From the NCBI GenBank assembly GCA_963818645.1, contig CAWFTF010000025.1, forward strand, positions 1 to 64,000: 64,000 nt of DNA. The letters run 5' to 3'. Shown piece by piece: positions 46,271 through 55,174 of the stretch; the stretch's first letter is position 1, and every line of letters begins with the position of its first letter. The notes beneath the pieces were generated by a model. It was not told the origin of the DNA. It saw only the letters and a list, made by a program, of their open reading frames with translations, and made no database searches. This DNA is from Gp6-AA40 sp963818645 (GTDB lineage: Bacteria > Acidobacteriota > Vicinamibacteria > Vicinamibacterales > UBA2999). Both the position numbers and the translations under genes were made by a program.

Positions 46271-47834
46271 AAGAGCAACTCGCGCTCCTGCCCGGTTACC
46301 TCACCGCGCACTTGCAGCTCACGCTGTTCGCGCTGCTGGCAGGGGCCGCGGTGAGTATTCCCGCCGGCATCGCGATCACACGCAGCCGTCGCCTCGAGCG
46401 CCCCGTGCTCGCGGTCGCCAGCGTGATCCAGACTGTTCCCAGCCTCGCGCTGCTCGCGGTCATGGTGCCCGCGCTCTCGTCGCTGGGCCTGCGCAGCATC
46501 GGATTCCTTCCGGCGTTCATCGGCCTGACGTTGTACAGCGTGCTGCCGGTGCTGCGGAACACGGTAACCGGATTCGCCGGGCTCGATCCCGCGCTCACGG
46601 AAGCGGCGCGCGGAGTCGGCATGACGTCGCGGCAGCAGTTGTGGCGAGTTGAACTGCCGCTGGCGCTGCCGGTGATTCTTGCCGGGCTTCGGACGTCGAC
46701 GGTGTGGACGGTGGGGATGGCCACGCTGTCCACGCCGGTCGGTGCGCCGAGCCTCGGCAACTACATCTTCGCCGGTCTGCAGACGAGGAACCTGACTGCG
46801 GTGCTCGTCGGATGCGTGGCGGCTGCGGTGTTGGCACTGCTCCTCGACGGGTTGGTGCGCGCACTCGGTGCCGCAGTGCTCGCGCGCAAGGCGGTCGTCG
46901 CTGGTTGCCATCCTCGCCGTGTTCGGCCTGCTCTACGCGCACGCCACGATCGCGTTCGTGGCGTCAGCCACTCGAACAGGTCCGGCTCGGATCGTCGTCG
47001 GCGCGAAGACGTTCACCGAGCAATACATCCTCGCGAGGGTTCTTTCGACGACGATCGCGAACGCCACGGGCAGTCAGGTGGACGTGTTGTCGTCTCTGGG
47101 TTCGACCGTCGCGTTCGATGCGCTTCGTGCCGGCGACATCGACGCCTACGTGGACTACTCCGGAACGATCTGGGCGACGATCATGCGTCGCGATGCCTCG
47201 TCCGTCGATCGCGAAACAGTGCTCCGAGAGGTCGGGCGCTACCTGAAGGACGAGCACGGCATCGAAGTCGTCGGCGCGCTCGGTTTCGAGAACGCGTATG
47301 CGATGGCCATGCGCCGTGCTCACGCCGCCAGTCTCAACGTGCGCAGCCTCAGCGATCTTGGCGCGCATGCCCCGCGGCTCGCGGTCGGTGGTGACTACGA
47401 GTTCTTCCAGCGGCCGGAATGGCGCGCGATTCAGGAACGATACGGGCTGCGCTTCCGAGAGCAGCGCAGCATGGACCCATCGCTGATGTATCAGGCCGTC
47501 GCAAACGACCAGGTCGATCTCATCGGCGCGTTCTCCACCGACGGCCGCATCGCTGCGCTCGACCTCGTGCTGCTGGAGGACGAGCGGCACGCGATTCCGC
47601 CGTATGACGCCCTCATCCTGGCAGGCGCTCGGCTCGTCCGCGAGCACCCCGATGCCATTGCCGCGCTGCGCGAGCCTGAACGGAGCCATCGACGCCGACC
47701 GCATGCGCCGCATGAATCTCGCGGTGGACGAGGACGGGAAGTCGCCCGAGGTCGGTGCGCGGCAGACTTTTCGCCGAAGGTCAAAGGTCAAAGGTCAAAA
47801 GGTCAAAGGTAAAATTGATCTGGTAAATGAGTGA
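46267..47834 (+). pseudogene. fused osmolyte ABC permease/substrate-binding protein, two frameshifts
   Basis: The N-terminal permease (~1-205) has six helices and the EAA loop TEAARGVGMTSRQQLWRVELPLALPVI. The C-terminal OpuAC-type binding domain begins IVVGAKTFTEQYILARVLSTTI and includes VDYSGTIWATIM. Permease-binding fusions of ~500 residues are common for this importer class. The frames join near 46890 (ALGAAVLAR then RSSLVAILAVFGLLYA), and a second shift near 47675 restores the C-terminus NGAIDADRMRRMNLAVDEDG. A GGTCAAA array contributes the last residues. It works with the ATPase upstream if the breaks are sequencing errors. Confidence 0.75.
47779..47814 (+). repeat. heptad array, GGTCAAA word
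   Basis: Five GGTCAAA-type units, four exact, one with an extra A. It overlaps the end of the permease/binding-protein frame and ends 13 bases before the pirin ATG. Confidence 0.85.
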
Positions 47835-48872
47835 CCCCGTTCTCGACATCCGCCCGCTCGGCCATCGCTGGCAGACCGTCGATCCGTTCCTCTTCTGCGT
47901 TCACCACATCGACTACTACCCGAAGGGGAACGAGCGAGTTTGGTCCGGCAGTCCCGTTGACCGGTCACGAGATCGGTCAGGACTTCGAGGGCGTGGACGG
48001 CTGGCGCATGTATCACGGCGATGTCGTGCCCGGCTTCCCGCAGCATCCGCATCGCGGATTCGAGACGGTGACGATCATCCGCCGCGGCTACATCGATCAC
48101 TCCGACTCGCTTGGTGCGGCAGCCAGGTTCGGTGCCGGCGACGTGCAGTGGCTGACCGCCGGCGCCGGCGTCGTGCACTCGGAGATGTTTCCGCTGCTCA
48201 ATCGCGAAGGTCCGAACACGCTGGAGCTGTTTCAGATCTGGCTGAACCTTCCGTCGAAGGACAAACTTGTCGAGCCCTATTTCACGATGCTGTGGGATCG
48301 CGAGATCCCGAGGCGAGTGTTCACCGACGCGGCAAGGCGGCGCACCGAAGTCATGATCATCGCGGGTGCGCTCGAGGGAACGATGCCGCTCGCGCCACCA
48401 CCGCATTCGTGGGCGTCGAAGCCGGAGTCCGACCTTGCGATCTGGTCGATCTCCCTCGAGAAAGACGCCACGTGGACGGTGCCGCCGGCAACCGGTCCGC
48501 ACACGTTGCGCACCCTCAACTTCTTCGCAGGCACGTCGCTGCGCGTTGCCGGGCGGCTGGTGATGGGCACGTCGGCCGTGCAGGTTCAGGCGAATCAGCC
48601 GATCACGATTGAGGCTGTTGACGGACCTGCAGACGTGCTGCTGCTCCAGGGTCGTCCAATCGGCGAGCCCGTTGCTCAATACGGCCCGTTCGTCATGAAC
48701 ACGCCGGGAGGAATTGCAGCGCGCCTTCAGCGACTACCAGCGCACGCTTTTCGGTGGGTGGCCGTGGCCGGAGAATGCGCCCGTCCACGGTCGAGACCCG
48801 GTGCGATTCGCAAAACATGCCGACGGTCGCATCGAGCGCATCGTCGAGGAAGCCACGCCCGAGACGAGGTGA
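47827..48872 (+). pseudogene. pirin-family protein (PirA-like), two frameshifts
   Basis: ATG 47827 gives LDIRPLGHRWQTVDPFLFCVHHIDYYPKGN. The frame then shifts near 47932 to FGPAVPLTGHEIGQDFEGVDGWRMYHG. The metal-binding motif HPHRGFETVTIIRRG and WLTAGAGVVHSEM are intact. A second shift near 48705 restores the family C-terminus, RAFSDYQRTLFGGWPWPEN, ending at TGA 48870-48872. Repaired length is ~345 residues. It is of the long iron-binding pirin type, distinct from the short YhaK type at 30149. Confidence 0.75.
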
Positions 48873-48943
48873 AACGCCCGTCCGCCAACCCGCGTAATGA
48901 GTAGGGTCAGACCTTCCCACTATTGCTCGAGAACGATTTGTTG

Positions 48944-49966
48944 ATGAGACCTACGTACCGAATGTCACGTGCACTTCTCGCCGCGCTCCTCACTCTGCTT
49001 GCGGGGCTCGTTGCAGGCGGTGTGAATCTGATCGCGCAACAACAGGCAGCGGCGGCCGATACGAACGCCCTCGAGGTCATTCAGCTTCGCCCCAACTTCT
49101 ACGTGATCGCGGGTGACGGCTCGAACATCGCCGTGCAACTGGGGAACGATGGCATCGTGATCGTCGACACCGGGACGGGCAGCAAGGCGAAGCAGGTCAT
49201 CGCCGAGATCCGAAAGCTGTCGTCGCGACCGATCCGCTACGTGATCAACACGAGCGCCGATCCCGATCACGTCGGTGGCAACGACGAAGTGTCAGCGGCA
49301 GGGCAGTCGGTCATTCCGACCGGCGGTCTCAACGAGATTGGCGCAGCCGGCGGACGAGCGCCGATTCTGGCGGAAGAGAACGTCCAGTCGCGAATGGCTG
49401 CGCCCGAGGGTGAGAAGTCTGCATTTCCAATCGGCGCGTGGCCGACCGTGACGTATGCATCGGCGCTCGAGGAAACACAGAAGGATCTCTACATCAACGG
49501 CGAAGCGATCGTCACGACCTATCAGCCCGCTGCGCACACTGACGGCGACAGCATCGTGTTCTTCCGGCGATCAGACGTGCTCGTCACCGGCGACGTCTTC
49601 GACCAGACGCGCTTCCCGGTCATCGATCGCGAGAAAGGCGGGAGCATTCAAGGGGTCATCGACAGTCTCAACCGCATCATCGGCATCACCGTGCCGCCTG
49701 TTCCGTTCGTCTGGCAGGAAGGCGGCACCGTCGTCGTGCCGGGTCACGGTCTCATGAGCCACGAAGCTGATGTCGTTGACTACCGCGACATGGTGACCAT
49801 TGTCCGCGACCGGATTCAATCGTGGATCGGCAAAGGGATGACGCTCGAACAGGTGCGCAAGGCCGATCCAGTCAAAGGGTTCCGTGGCAGGTACGGCTCC
49901 AACACGGGCGCGTGGACCACGGACAAGTTCATCGAGGCGGTCTACACAGACCTCGGCGGAAAGTAA
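48944..49966 (+). CDS. secreted metallo-beta-lactamase-fold protein with altered metal motif
   Basis: 340 residues with an N-terminal signal segment (MSRALLAALLTLLAGLVAGGV). The fold is shown by NFYVIAGDGSNIAVQLGNDGIVIVDTG and GHGLMSHEADVVDYRDMV. The canonical HxHxDH motif is replaced by SADPDHVGGN, so the first two His ligands are Ser and Asp. A later TTYQPAAHTDGD keeps the AHTDGD motif and GDVF the bridging Asp. Metal content and activity are therefore doubtful. ATG 48944 is preferred; ATG 48962 and TTG 48923 are alternatives. It is the first of three consecutive genes for exported proteins. Confidence 0.75.
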   Translation: MRPTYRMSRALLAALLTLLAGLVAGGVNLIAQQQAAAADTNALEVIQLRPNFYVIAGDGSNIAVQLGNDGIVIVDTGTGSKAKQVIAEIRKLSSRPIRYVINTSADPDHVGGNDEVSAAGQSVIPTGGLNEIGAAGGRAPILAEENVQSRMAAPEGEKSAFPIGAWPTVTYASALEETQKDLYINGEAIVTTYQPAAHTDGDSIVFFRRSDVLVTGDVFDQTRFPVIDREKGGSIQGVIDSLNRIIGITVPPVPFVWQEGGTVVVPGHGLMSHEADVVDYRDMVTIVRDRIQSWIGKGMTLEQVRKADPVKGFRGRYGSNTGAWTTDKFIEAVYTDLGGK

Positions 49967-49986
49967 ATCGCGGAAAGTAAACCAAC

Positions 49987-50802
49987 GTGAGAAGGGTCAA
50001 CTCAGTAGTCGCAACGGCGCTGCTCGTTGCGCTGGTCGCGTCGCCATCGCTCATCGCGCAGACTCCGGCGCGCGGACAAGGACAAGGCGGGCGAGGTGGT
50101 CGTGGAGAGGCGCCTCCCGAACCGCCGCCGACACCTCGGGCTGCGGCACCAATCGATCTCACCGGCAACTGGGTCTCCGTCATCACCGAAGACTGGCGCT
50201 GGCGTATGGTCACACCTCCGAAGGGCGACTACGTCAGCCTCCCGATCAACGCCGAAGCGAAGAAGGTGGCGGACGCGTGGGATGCGGCAAAGGACGTCGC
50301 CGCCGGAGACCAGTGCAAGGCCTATGGAGCGCCTGGCCTCATGCGCCTGCCAACCCGGTTGCGCATCTCATGGCAGGACGATACGACGCTGAAAGTCGAA
50401 ACAGACGCGGGCACGCAGACGCGGTTGCTGCACTTCGGCGAGTGGAAGCCGCCAGCCGGAGGACCGACGCGACAGGGCAATACGACCGCGCAGTGGGAAA
50501 TGCGCCAGGGCCGGCGCGGTGCGCCGCAGCCTCCGCCGGAGCAGCGCTTCGGCAATCTCAAGACGGTGACGACGGGGCTGATGGCCGGGTACCTGCGCAA
50601 GAACGGCGTTCCGTTCAGCGAAAAGACGACGCTCACCGAGTATTGGGACCTGCTGCGTCAACCCACTGGCGAGCAATGGATCGTGATCACAACGGTCGTC
50701 GAGGACCAGACGTATCTGACGCGCACGTGGATCACGTCGCTCAACTTCAAGAAGGAAGCCAACGGATCGAAGTGGGATCCGTCAGCGTGCGAGGCGAGTT
50801 GA
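49987..50802 (+). CDS. secreted protein, DLTGNW-type acidobacterial family
   Basis: 271 residues from GTG 49987. Signal peptide RRVNSVVATALLVALVASPSLIA, then a Gly/Arg- and Pro-rich linker. The mature domain starts APIDLTGNWVSVITEDWRWRMV and includes GDYVSLPINAEAKK. I do not know a function. It is 20 bases after the beta-lactamase-fold gene and 20 before a paralogue with the same opening plan (LAGSWANRLHEDW...GDYSGLPINDEARAY), so the three are co-transcribed. The paralogy is visible by eye over the first ~60 mature residues. Confidence 0.68.
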   Translation: MRRVNSVVATALLVALVASPSLIAQTPARGQGQGGRGGRGEAPPEPPPTPRAAAPIDLTGNWVSVITEDWRWRMVTPPKGDYVSLPINAEAKKVADAWDAAKDVAAGDQCKAYGAPGLMRLPTRLRISWQDDTTLKVETDAGTQTRLLHFGEWKPPAGGPTRQGNTTAQWEMRQGRRGAPQPPPEQRFGNLKTVTTGLMAGYLRKNGVPFSEKTTLTEYWDLLRQPTGEQWIVITTVVEDQTYLTRTWITSLNFKKEANGSKWDPSACEAS

Positions 50803-50822
50803 GAAGAGAGCGAGGGAGTGGA

Positions 50823-51803
50823 ATGAAGATTACCGTGCTGACAGCTCTCGCGATGCTCGTGAGCGCGCCGGTGTTTGCGCAGGGGCAGGTCGAGGCCGCG
50901 GCCGCGGCGACACGTGGTCAGATCATCGACCTGGCAGGATCGTGGGCGAACCGCCTTCACGAAGACTGGATCGAGCGTGCACCTGGTCCGCATATCGGCG
51001 ACTACAGCGGTCTGCCGATCAACGACGAAGCGCGGGCCTACGCCGACCTCTATCAGGTGTCGATGCAGAACATGCCTGAACGGCAGTGCATCCTCTACAC
51101 CTCGCAGTACATCGTCATGGGGCCTCAGAACCTGCGCATCGAACCTGACGTCGATCCGATCTCGGGTGCGATCGTCGCGCTGCACATGACCGGCACGGTC
51201 GATCGCGCCCCCCACACGGTCTGGATGGACGGACGTGCCCATCCGTCGAAGAACGCACCGCACACGCCCGGTGGGTTCAGCACCGGCGTCTGGCAGGGCG
51301 GGACGGTTGTCGCACAGACGACGCACTTGAAAGCTGGTCTGGTGTGGAGGAACGGTGTGCCGCACAGCGATCAGGCCACGATCACCGAGTACTACGCGCG
51401 TCATGGCGACATGCTCACGATCACGATGATCCTGAACGACCCGATCTATTACGAGGAGCCGTTCATTCGAAATGCGACGTTCGAGCTCGACCCGCAGACG
51501 CGAGTGTTGCCAGAGCCGTGTGAGCCGCAGGTCGAGATTCCGCGCGCGCCGGGCGTGGTGCCGCACTACTTGCCAGGTGAGAACCCGTATCTCAACGAAT
51601 TCGCAGAGACATTCAACCTGCCACTCGAAGCGGTACGTGGTGGCGCGGCCACGACGTATCCCGAGTACGGAAAGAAGTTGAGGTCGACGTACAAGCCGCC
51701 GGCGAAGTGCACGGTGTACTGCTGCGGAGGCACGGGGCTGACCGTTCCCAATACGAACAACGCTGCGTGTCGTGAAGGCGACGCGCCCCCGCCGACTCCG
51801 TAG
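50823..51803 (+). CDS. secreted protein paralogous to the preceding gene, Cys-rich C-terminus
   Basis: 326 residues from ATG 50823 with GAGGGAG just upstream. Signal peptide ITVLTALAMLVSAPVFA. The mature region opens with IIDLAGSWANRLHEDWIERA and GDYSGLPINDEARAYADLYQ, matching the upstream gene. It then has WQGGTVVAQTTHLKAGLVWRNGVPHSD and ILNDPIYYEEPFIR. The C-terminal end has a Cys cluster (KCTVYCCGG) that could form disulfides. Family function unknown. The frame is open far upstream, but that part is out of phase with the paralogue and is ignored. Confidence 0.68.
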   Translation: MKITVLTALAMLVSAPVFAQGQVEAAAAATRGQIIDLAGSWANRLHEDWIERAPGPHIGDYSGLPINDEARAYADLYQVSMQNMPERQCILYTSQYIVMGPQNLRIEPDVDPISGAIVALHMTGTVDRAPHTVWMDGRAHPSKNAPHTPGGFSTGVWQGGTVVAQTTHLKAGLVWRNGVPHSDQATITEYYARHGDMLTITMILNDPIYYEEPFIRNATFELDPQTRVLPEPCEPQVEIPRAPGVVPHYLPGENPYLNEFAETFNLPLEAVRGGAATTYPEYGKKLRSTYKPPAKCTVYCCGGTGLTVPNTNNAACREGDAPPPTP

Positions 51804-51840
51804 GCACGAAGCTCACGGAGGGCACGAAGACACGAAGAGA
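51803..51840 (+). repeat. CACGAAG-word repeat at a gene end
   Basis: Starting on the stop codon of the secreted-protein gene, CACGAAG recurs four times with 7-11 nt spacing (GGCACGA, CTCACGG, GGCACGA, ACACGAA). A similar word is common in acidobacterial intergenic DNA by my recollection; this copy is short and has no inverted partner. Confidence 0.55.
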
Positions 51841-51884
51841 AAAGAGCTCCGTCGTCGGCTCGCGGGTCGCCCATCTCCGGCGGC

Positions 51885-52465
51885 CGCTCCGCGCGGCGGG
51901 AAATCGCTCTTCGCTCGTACCCTGACGCCGTCGCCGCGAGTAGTGCCCGATGCCGACGCCTGCTATCGCGGCATGCACCGGCATTGCCGGTGCGAACGTC
52001 ACGGATCGCGCGTTACGAACTCGCGGCGGTGAATCCCTACGATCGATTTCCGGCTTCGCACTGACGCGCCGCGCTCCGAACGGCCGTCCTTCGGAGCGAC
52101 CCGCAAGCATTTTTCGGGTAGCCGCTTGTGAAGTCCACAATGATCCGAACGGGACCAGCAGATCTCGACGACCGCCCGATGGTTGGCGTAATCGCGACGG
52201 AACACCGCTCCCAACGTCGCCCAGGGGCTTATACGCTCGGTCGTTACATGCTTGGCCCGGCGTCCGTTCGAAGCATGGCGCTACGCCGCGTAGCTGGAAA
52301 TTGATCGCAGCGATTCAACGCCGCGAGTTCGTGCCGCGCGATCCATCAGATGGAAATCGAGCTCTGACGGTGTATGCCGCGATGGCGGACGTAGGATTCG
52401 CGTACTACTCGCGGCGCGAGCGACAGGGTACGAGCGGAGAGCAATTTCCCGCCGTGCGGAGCGGA
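51885..52465. repeat. diverged long inverted repeat in a gene-free stretch
   Basis: Two ~173-base arms (51885-52056 and 52293-52465) are inverted copies of roughly 80% identity, for example CGCTCGTACCCTG, GCCGCGAGTAGT and ACGAACTCGCGGCG in both. A ~236-base spacer lies between. The whole region from 51804 to 52557 has no gene I can support. A short palindrome GGGGTCTGACCCC follows at 52529. Origin unknown; possibly two copies of a small mobile or structured element. Confidence 0.6.
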
Positions 52466-52557
52466 CGCGGACGAGCGTGTGACGAGCGAGCAATGTAAGC
52501 GTGCCAGTCGCCTGCGCAAAGATGTGAAGGGGTCTGACCCCTGCGTCGTATTGAGCG

Positions 52558-54525
52558 TCAGGGCAACGCCAGCGCGACGAGCTCGCCTGGATACTGACGT
52601 CCTGAGATCCCGACGACGATGTACTGCTTGCCCTTGGCCATGTAGGTCATCGGCGCATTGCTGACGCCGGCGGGCAATTCCATCTCCCAGACAATCGCAC
52701 CGGTCTTCTTGTCGAACGCGCGGAACTTCTTGCCGCCCCACGGACCGCCGGGCGGCAGCCCCACGCCGCTGTCGCTCCCTTCACCCATGAACACGAAGCT
52801 CTTGGTGACGAGCGCGGCGAGGCGGCCGGGCGTGCCGAGCGGTGGCAGGTTGAGTCCCTTGAACGCCGGGTGATTGCGGAGGCCGTCGCCGTTGGCGACC
52901 GACCACGCGATGTCGCCCTTGTTCAAGTCGATCGCGACCAGACGTGAGTACGGCGGCTTGAATGGATCGGGCAGGCCCTGAGGCCCGAACGGCCACGGCG
53001 ACTGCTGCTTCACGTAGGGGAGCGTCGACTCCGGATGCTGCGACTTGCCCAATGCGATGACAGTGGGCATGTGCGCCGACGGCACATACAACATGCCGGT
53101 TTCGGGATCGAACGCTGCGCCGCCCCAGTCCGCGCCGCCGTTCGTTCCGGGCACGAGCAAGAGACCCTTCGGACCGTCGGCGCTTCCAAGCAGGACCGGT
53201 GGCGTGTAGATCGGGCCGGTCTTGTACTCGCTGACGATCTTCTTCGCTTCGGCCTTGAGTTCCGGCGTGAAGTCGATCAAGTCGTTGTCGGAGACACCCT
53301 GCTGATCGAACGCCGGCGGCTTCGACGGAATCGGCTGCGTCGGTGAGTACCACTCGCCGGGCACGTCCCCTTTCGGCACTGGCTTTTCTTCGATCGGCCA
53401 CACCGGCTGACCCGTCACGCGATCGAACACATACACAAACGCCTGTTTCGACACCTGCGCGACGGCCTTGATTCGTCGTCCGTTGAGCGTGATGTCGCCG
53501 AGGACTGGAGCGGCGGGAAGGTCGTAATCCCACAAACCATGATGAATGGTCTGGAAGTGCCATACGCGTTTGCCGGTGCGCGCGTCGAGGCAGACGATCG
53601 ACTCCGCATACAGGTTGTTACCAGGCCGCGTGCCACCGTAGTAGTCGCCCGTGGCTTCTTCGAACGGCAGGTAGACGTAGCCGAGATCTTCGTCAGCGCT
53701 GAGGAGCGACCACGCTCCGCTGTTTCCTGAGTACGTCCACGAGTCGTCGAGCCACGTATCGTTGCCCGGCTCGCCCTTTCGCGGCACGACGTGGAACGTC
53801 CACAGCAGCTTGCCCGTTCGCACGTCATACCCACGCACATCGTCGGGAGGCATCTCCTTCGGTGCGCGCGCGCGTTCGTTGAGGATGTCAGTTGCAGGCG
53901 AGGGGACACCGGCTACGACCACGACGTCCTTGACGACGAGCGGTCCGCTGCTCCAGCGCCACCCGGTGATCGTCCGTTCGAACCCTTTCGTCAGGTCGAC
54001 CTGGCCGTTGTCGCCGAAGTCCGCGTATCGTTTTCCGGTCTTGGCATTGATGGCGACGAGATTCGCGCCGACGTTGGTCACGATGCGCGCGTCGCGTCCA
54101 TCGGTCCAGTACGCGAGGCTCCGCGTGGCCCCGCCGCGCGCCGGGCCCTGCCCATCCGGGCGAAGTGGAAGGCTGTCGTACCACAGCGTCTTGCCCGTCG
54201 TCGGATCCAGCGCGACGACGGCCCCGACGGCGGAACTCATATACATCACGCCGCCAACGACGAGCGGTGTGTGCTGGTAGTTGGCCGCCGCTTGCGCATC
54301 AGGGAACGTTGGACGCAGTTCCTCAGGCAGGCCAGAACGTGTCCACGCTACGCGGAGGTTCTTGATGGTGTCTTTGTTGATCTGCTCGAGAGGCGAGTAC
54401 TTCGTGCTGCCTTTGTCTCCGGCGTACGCGGGCCAATCGCGATCGGCGTCAGCGGCACCGCCGGTCAGCGTCCAGACGGCGAGGGCAATAAGGATGAATG
54501 GAACCGAAAGAGCCACTTTGCGCAT
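52558..54525 (-). CDS. PQQ-dependent membrane-bound dehydrogenase (quinoprotein glucose/alcohol dehydrogenase family)
   Basis: 655 residues from ATG 54525. Signal segment VALSVPFILIALAVWTLTGGA. The eight-bladed propeller begins DWPAYAGDKGSTKYSPLEQINKDTIKNLRVAW, the standard opening, with NYQHTPLVVGGVMYMSSAVGAVVALD. Later blades show TWTYSGNSGAWSLLSADEDLGYVYLPFEEATGDYYGG and QTIHHGLWDYDLPAAPVL, typical of the glucose dehydrogenase-like branch. It ends with a tryptophan-docking-type MTYMAKGKQYIVVGISG. It lacks membrane helices beyond the signal. It probably oxidises a sugar or alcohol in the periplasm. Confidence 0.87.
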   Translation of the reverse strand: MRKVALSVPFILIALAVWTLTGGAADADRDWPAYAGDKGSTKYSPLEQINKDTIKNLRVAWTRSGLPEELRPTFPDAQAAANYQHTPLVVGGVMYMSSAVGAVVALDPTTGKTLWYDSLPLRPDGQGPARGGATRSLAYWTDGRDARIVTNVGANLVAINAKTGKRYADFGDNGQVDLTKGFERTITGWRWSSGPLVVKDVVVVAGVPSPATDILNERARAPKEMPPDDVRGYDVRTGKLLWTFHVVPRKGEPGNDTWLDDSWTYSGNSGAWSLLSADEDLGYVYLPFEEATGDYYGGTRPGNNLYAESIVCLDARTGKRVWHFQTIHHGLWDYDLPAAPVLGDITLNGRRIKAVAQVSKQAFVYVFDRVTGQPVWPIEEKPVPKGDVPGEWYSPTQPIPSKPPAFDQQGVSDNDLIDFTPELKAEAKKIVSEYKTGPIYTPPVLLGSADGPKGLLLVPGTNGGADWGGAAFDPETGMLYVPSAHMPTVIALGKSQHPESTLPYVKQQSPWPFGPQGLPDPFKPPYSRLVAIDLNKGDIAWSVANGDGLRNHPAFKGLNLPPLGTPGRLAALVTKSFVFMGEGSDSGVGLPPGGPWGGKKFRAFDKKTGAIVWEMELPAGVSNAPMTYMAKGKQYIVVGISGRQYPGELVALALP

Positions 54526-54551
54526 GGGGCAAAGTGTAGATCGAAGGGTGG

Positions 54552-54833
54552 CTATTCGACGGGTACGGCGACTGCTTGAGCCTGGTCGGCTGGCTGGGTC
54601 GGTGCCGACCATTCGCAGCTGCGGAGTGCTTCGCGGATATCGGCGAGTGCGCGAACGATCAATCGAAGTTCATCAATGCCGGACGTGCTGCGTGCCTCGA
54701 GCACACGTGTCTGCGCCACGTCGTTGATGTGAGCGATGGCGGTTTCGATGTGGCGCCTCGCGACGGCGATGCGCTGCACCGGTGAATCGTTCTTGGCGAC
54801 GATGTGGAGCATCCCGGGTCCTTCAGTCGTCAC
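54552..54833 (-). CDS. small helical protein, unknown function
   Basis: 93 residues from GTG 54833, with an internal ATG alternative at MLHIVAKND. Predicted mostly helical (ARRHIETAIAHINDVAQTRVLEA; IDELRLIVRALADIREALRSCEW). It ends 26 bases before the dehydrogenase start on the same strand, so the two could share a transcript. I recognise no family, and the opposite strand is also open here, so coding status is uncertain. Confidence 0.42.
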   Translation of the reverse strand: MTTEGPGMLHIVAKNDSPVQRIAVARRHIETAIAHINDVAQTRVLEARSTSGIDELRLIVRALADIREALRSCEWSAPTQPADQAQAVAVPVE

Positions 54834-55136
54834 TGTTTGCGCCTGTCTTCTGCTACGCGCGGTTGTCGGCGTCGGTCATAACCGGTTCGCCGTTCACTAT
54901 GGGGAATCACCCCACACCCATTCGAGAGCAACTGCCACCGTGATGAGGTGGGTGAACATTCGGACCACGGGCGGTCAACATTGACCATCACGTCGGGTCT
55001 CTGAAACCAACCGAACAGTCTCCGCGGCGACGGACTTTTTTCTTAGCTTCTCGCTACCTTCCGCTCGGTCTTTCGCGCGGTTATTCCAGAAATCGCGTCG
55101 CCATTCCTGAACGTAGCAAGCGGCGCGCCGCCTGTG

Positions 55137-55165
55137 TTGACCTTGCACAGCAGCGGCGATAGCCT
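55137..55165 (+). promoter_or_regulatory. candidate sigma-70-type promoter of hgmA
   Basis: TTGACC at 55137-55142 and TAGCCT at 55160-55165 are exactly 17 bases apart and end ten bases before the hgmA ATG, which would give a leaderless or nearly leaderless mRNA. The rest of the 54834-55174 gap shows only a weak palindrome around 54899 (GGGGAATCACCCC). Confidence 0.35.
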
Positions 55166-55174
55166 ACGGTCGCC

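Noticed and set aside
49884..50822. Long upstream extension of the secreted protein at 50823
   Set aside because: It is out of frame with the real gene at 49987-50802, which has a signal peptide and a paralogous domain; ATG 50823 has a good ribosome site and signal peptide.
51950..52498. 182-residue plus-strand open frame in the gene-free stretch
   Set aside because: It runs through both arms of an inverted repeat, has no ribosome site or recognisable motif, and its residue composition is that of noncoding high-GC DNA.
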